Of a DNA stretch of 7,090 bases, positions 6,287 to 7,090 are shown piece after piece. Positions within the stretch are counted from its first letter, which is position 1. The number at the start of each line of letters is the position of its first letter. Source of the DNA: an uncultured Roseburia sp. (GTDB lineage: Bacteria > Bacillota > Clostridia > Lachnospirales > Lachnospiraceae); contig CAMENQ010000121.1 in NCBI GenBank assembly GCA_945928585.1, positions 1-7,090 on the forward strand, written 5' to 3'. The notes under the pieces are model-generated. The model was not told where the DNA came from and made no database searches. It saw only the letters and a list, made by a program, of their open reading frames with translations. A program made the translations under genes and the position numbers.

Positions 6287-6334
6287 CCAAAAATTTAATA
6301 CAATTAACAATAAAAAAACATTTCGCCACTGCCA

Positions 6335-6627
6335 GCCTTGAGGGGGATTTAGGTGAGGGAGGGGTGCTGCAGCGGGACAGGCAGGGGATTACTTTAGACG
6401 GAAGCATTGAGGAGAAGGTTAGAAATTCAATAATAAGAAATCGCCTGCAGCTTAGCAGAGGTCATCTGTCTGAGCTCCGGGCCGGCCCGGGCGAGTTATG
6501 ACCGCCGCTTAGCTGCAGGTGATTTCTTATTATTAGAATTTCTTACCTCCTCCGAAGCTTCCGTCTAAAGTAATCCCCTGCCTGTCCCGCTGCAGCACCC
6601 CTCCCTCACCTAAATCCCCCTCAAGGC
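6335..6627. repeat. 293-bp GC-rich inverted repeat element
   Basis: The outer arms 6335-6405 and 6557-6627 are perfect reverse complements over 71 bases. Inner arms 6406-6465 and 6498-6556 continue the pairing with several substitutions and small indels, and enclose a 32-base centre. The centre holds CCGGGCCGGCCCGG (6477-6490), an all-GC palindrome. The arms are G-rich on one strand and far richer in GC than the flanks, so the element looks foreign to its surroundings. It encodes no transposase and no clear target duplication flanks it. A weak 73-codon frame (TTG 6280 to TGA 6501) runs through the left arm but has no good start. It lies between the bioY and M16C promoters and touches neither. 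A non-autonomous mobile element (MITE-like), a structured RNA or a nucleoid-binding site are all possible. A partial relative lies at 24-95. Confidence 0.9.
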
Positions 6628-6675
6628 GTCATGCTACCTACTATCCCACCGCCCACCACAAATCAAAAAAATTAA

Positions 6676-6704
6676 TTGTAAAAACCCAAAACATATCATA
6701 TACT
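6676..6704 (+). promoter_or_regulatory. Predicted sigma-A promoter of the M16C peptidase gene
   Basis: -35 TTGTAA (6676-6681), a 17-base spacer and -10 TATACT (6699-6704). The implied start near 6711 leaves a leader of about 55 bases. It lies wholly outside the palindromic element. Confidence 0.6.
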
Positions 6705-6725
6705 AAATACTGGTACACCAAATCC

Positions 6726-6739
6726 GGCAGCAATCTGCC
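6726..6739 (+). other. Small hairpin in M16C peptidase leader
   Basis: GGCAG (6726-6730) and CTGCC (6735-6739) pair around the loop CAAT. The stem lies in the predicted leader, about 13 bases before the ribosome binding site. It has no U-run and is not a terminator. The stem sequence resembles that of the ABC-F leader palindrome. Confidence 0.4.
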
Positions 6740-6765
6740 AAAATATAAAAACAGGAGAACACAAA

Positions 6766-7090
6766 ATGACTAATCAAAAAGAACTCAAAGCAGCAGACAT
6801 ACCTGCATATTCCATAGAAGCAGTGGAGGAAATAAAAGAACTAAACACTGTAGGCTACCTTTTAAAGCATAAAAAAACAGGAGCCAATATAGTACTCTTA
6901 TCAAATGATGATGACAACAAAGTATTTAATATAGGTTTTCGCACACCGCCTGAAAACGATACAGGACTTCCACATATACTTGAACATAGCGTATTATGCG
7001 GTTCAAGAAAATATCCGTCAAAAAATCCTTTTGAGGAGCTGATTCAGGGTTCACTTAATACATTTTTAAATGCAATGACATATCCCGACA
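6766..7090 (+). CDS. M16C (presequence-protease-like) zinc metallopeptidase, 5' part
   Basis: The first 108 residues are present and the gene continues past the right edge; family members are usually near 970 residues. The inverted zinc motif HxxEH is HILEH (His70, Glu73, His74), inside GLPHILEHSVLCGSRKYP, followed by NPFEEL and GSLNTFLNAMTYPD. These are hallmarks of the M16C group that includes mitochondrial and plastid PreP, which degrade short unfolded peptides in a closed chamber. No signal peptide is visible, so it should act in the cytoplasm, probably in peptide turnover. AGGAG (6753-6757) lies 8 bases before ATG 6766, and a promoter is predicted just upstream. Nothing is unusual in the part that is visible. 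Confidence 0.95.
   Translation, partial: MTNQKELKAADIPAYSIEAVEEIKELNTVGYLLKHKKTGANIVLLSNDDDNKVFNIGFRTPPENDTGLPHILEHSVLCGSRKYPSKNPFEELIQGSLNTFLNAMTYPD

Noticed and set aside
6280..6501. 73-codon open frame (TTG start) through the left palindrome arm
   Set aside because: It starts within the bioY -35 region, has no ribosome binding site and ends in the GC core. Openness is expected in G-rich sequence. It is described as part of the repeat element.
6299..6680. 9-bp inverted repeat TACAATTAA / TTAATTGTA flanking the palindrome, as element termini
   Set aside because: It is short, AT-only apart from one base, and lies in AT-rich DNA where chance matches are common. No target duplication is next to it.

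Overview
The window looks like chromosomal DNA of a low-GC Firmicute, most likely a Lachnospiraceae (Clostridium cluster XIVa) relative. The evidence is AT-rich coding DNA with many ATA, AAA and GAA codons, AGGA/AGAAAGG-type ribosome binding sites, sigma-A-like promoters with 17-bp spacers, and the family make-up (YkpA/YbiT-type ABC-F, TraX, stand-alone BioY, M16C peptidase). The genus cannot be fixed from the sequence alone.

Layout. Positions 1-104 (minus) hold the start of a small unrecognised ORF that runs off the left edge; part of it resembles the large palindrome at the other end of the window. An ABC-F ATPase (208-1851, minus) and a GlgX-like GH13 protein (2030-4084, plus) diverge from back-to-back promoters at 1908-1983. 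The GH13 gene overlaps a TraX-family membrane protein gene (4068-4808), and a HAD hydrolase (4915-5589) follows, probably in the same operon. The HAD gene converges on and overlaps bioY (5572-6135, minus). bioY has a leader hairpin, two candidate promoters and a BirA-type operator. Positions 6335-6627 are a long imperfect inverted repeat with 71-bp perfect outer arms and an all-GC core. An M16C metallopeptidase (6766 to the right edge, plus) has its own promoter. The gene-free stretch 6136-6765 is therefore largely bioY control region, the palindrome, and the peptidase promoter and leader.

How the genes relate. The GH13-TraX-HAD block is the only likely multi-gene unit. The GH13 protein keeps the GlgX/isoamylase scaffold but has lost all three catalytic carboxylates and the region I Asn-His pair, so it is probably a non-catalytic glycan-binding or regulatory protein. 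Its translational coupling to TraX, a polytopic membrane protein, suggests a joint role that is not known. bioY appears to be controlled by biotin through BirA. ABC-F and the M16C peptidase are housekeeping-type genes.

The least explained items are the GC-rich palindromic element, its 72-bp relative at the left edge, and the catalytically dead GlgX-like protein. No CRISPR array, tRNA, rRNA, complete insertion sequence or convincing intrinsic terminator was seen.
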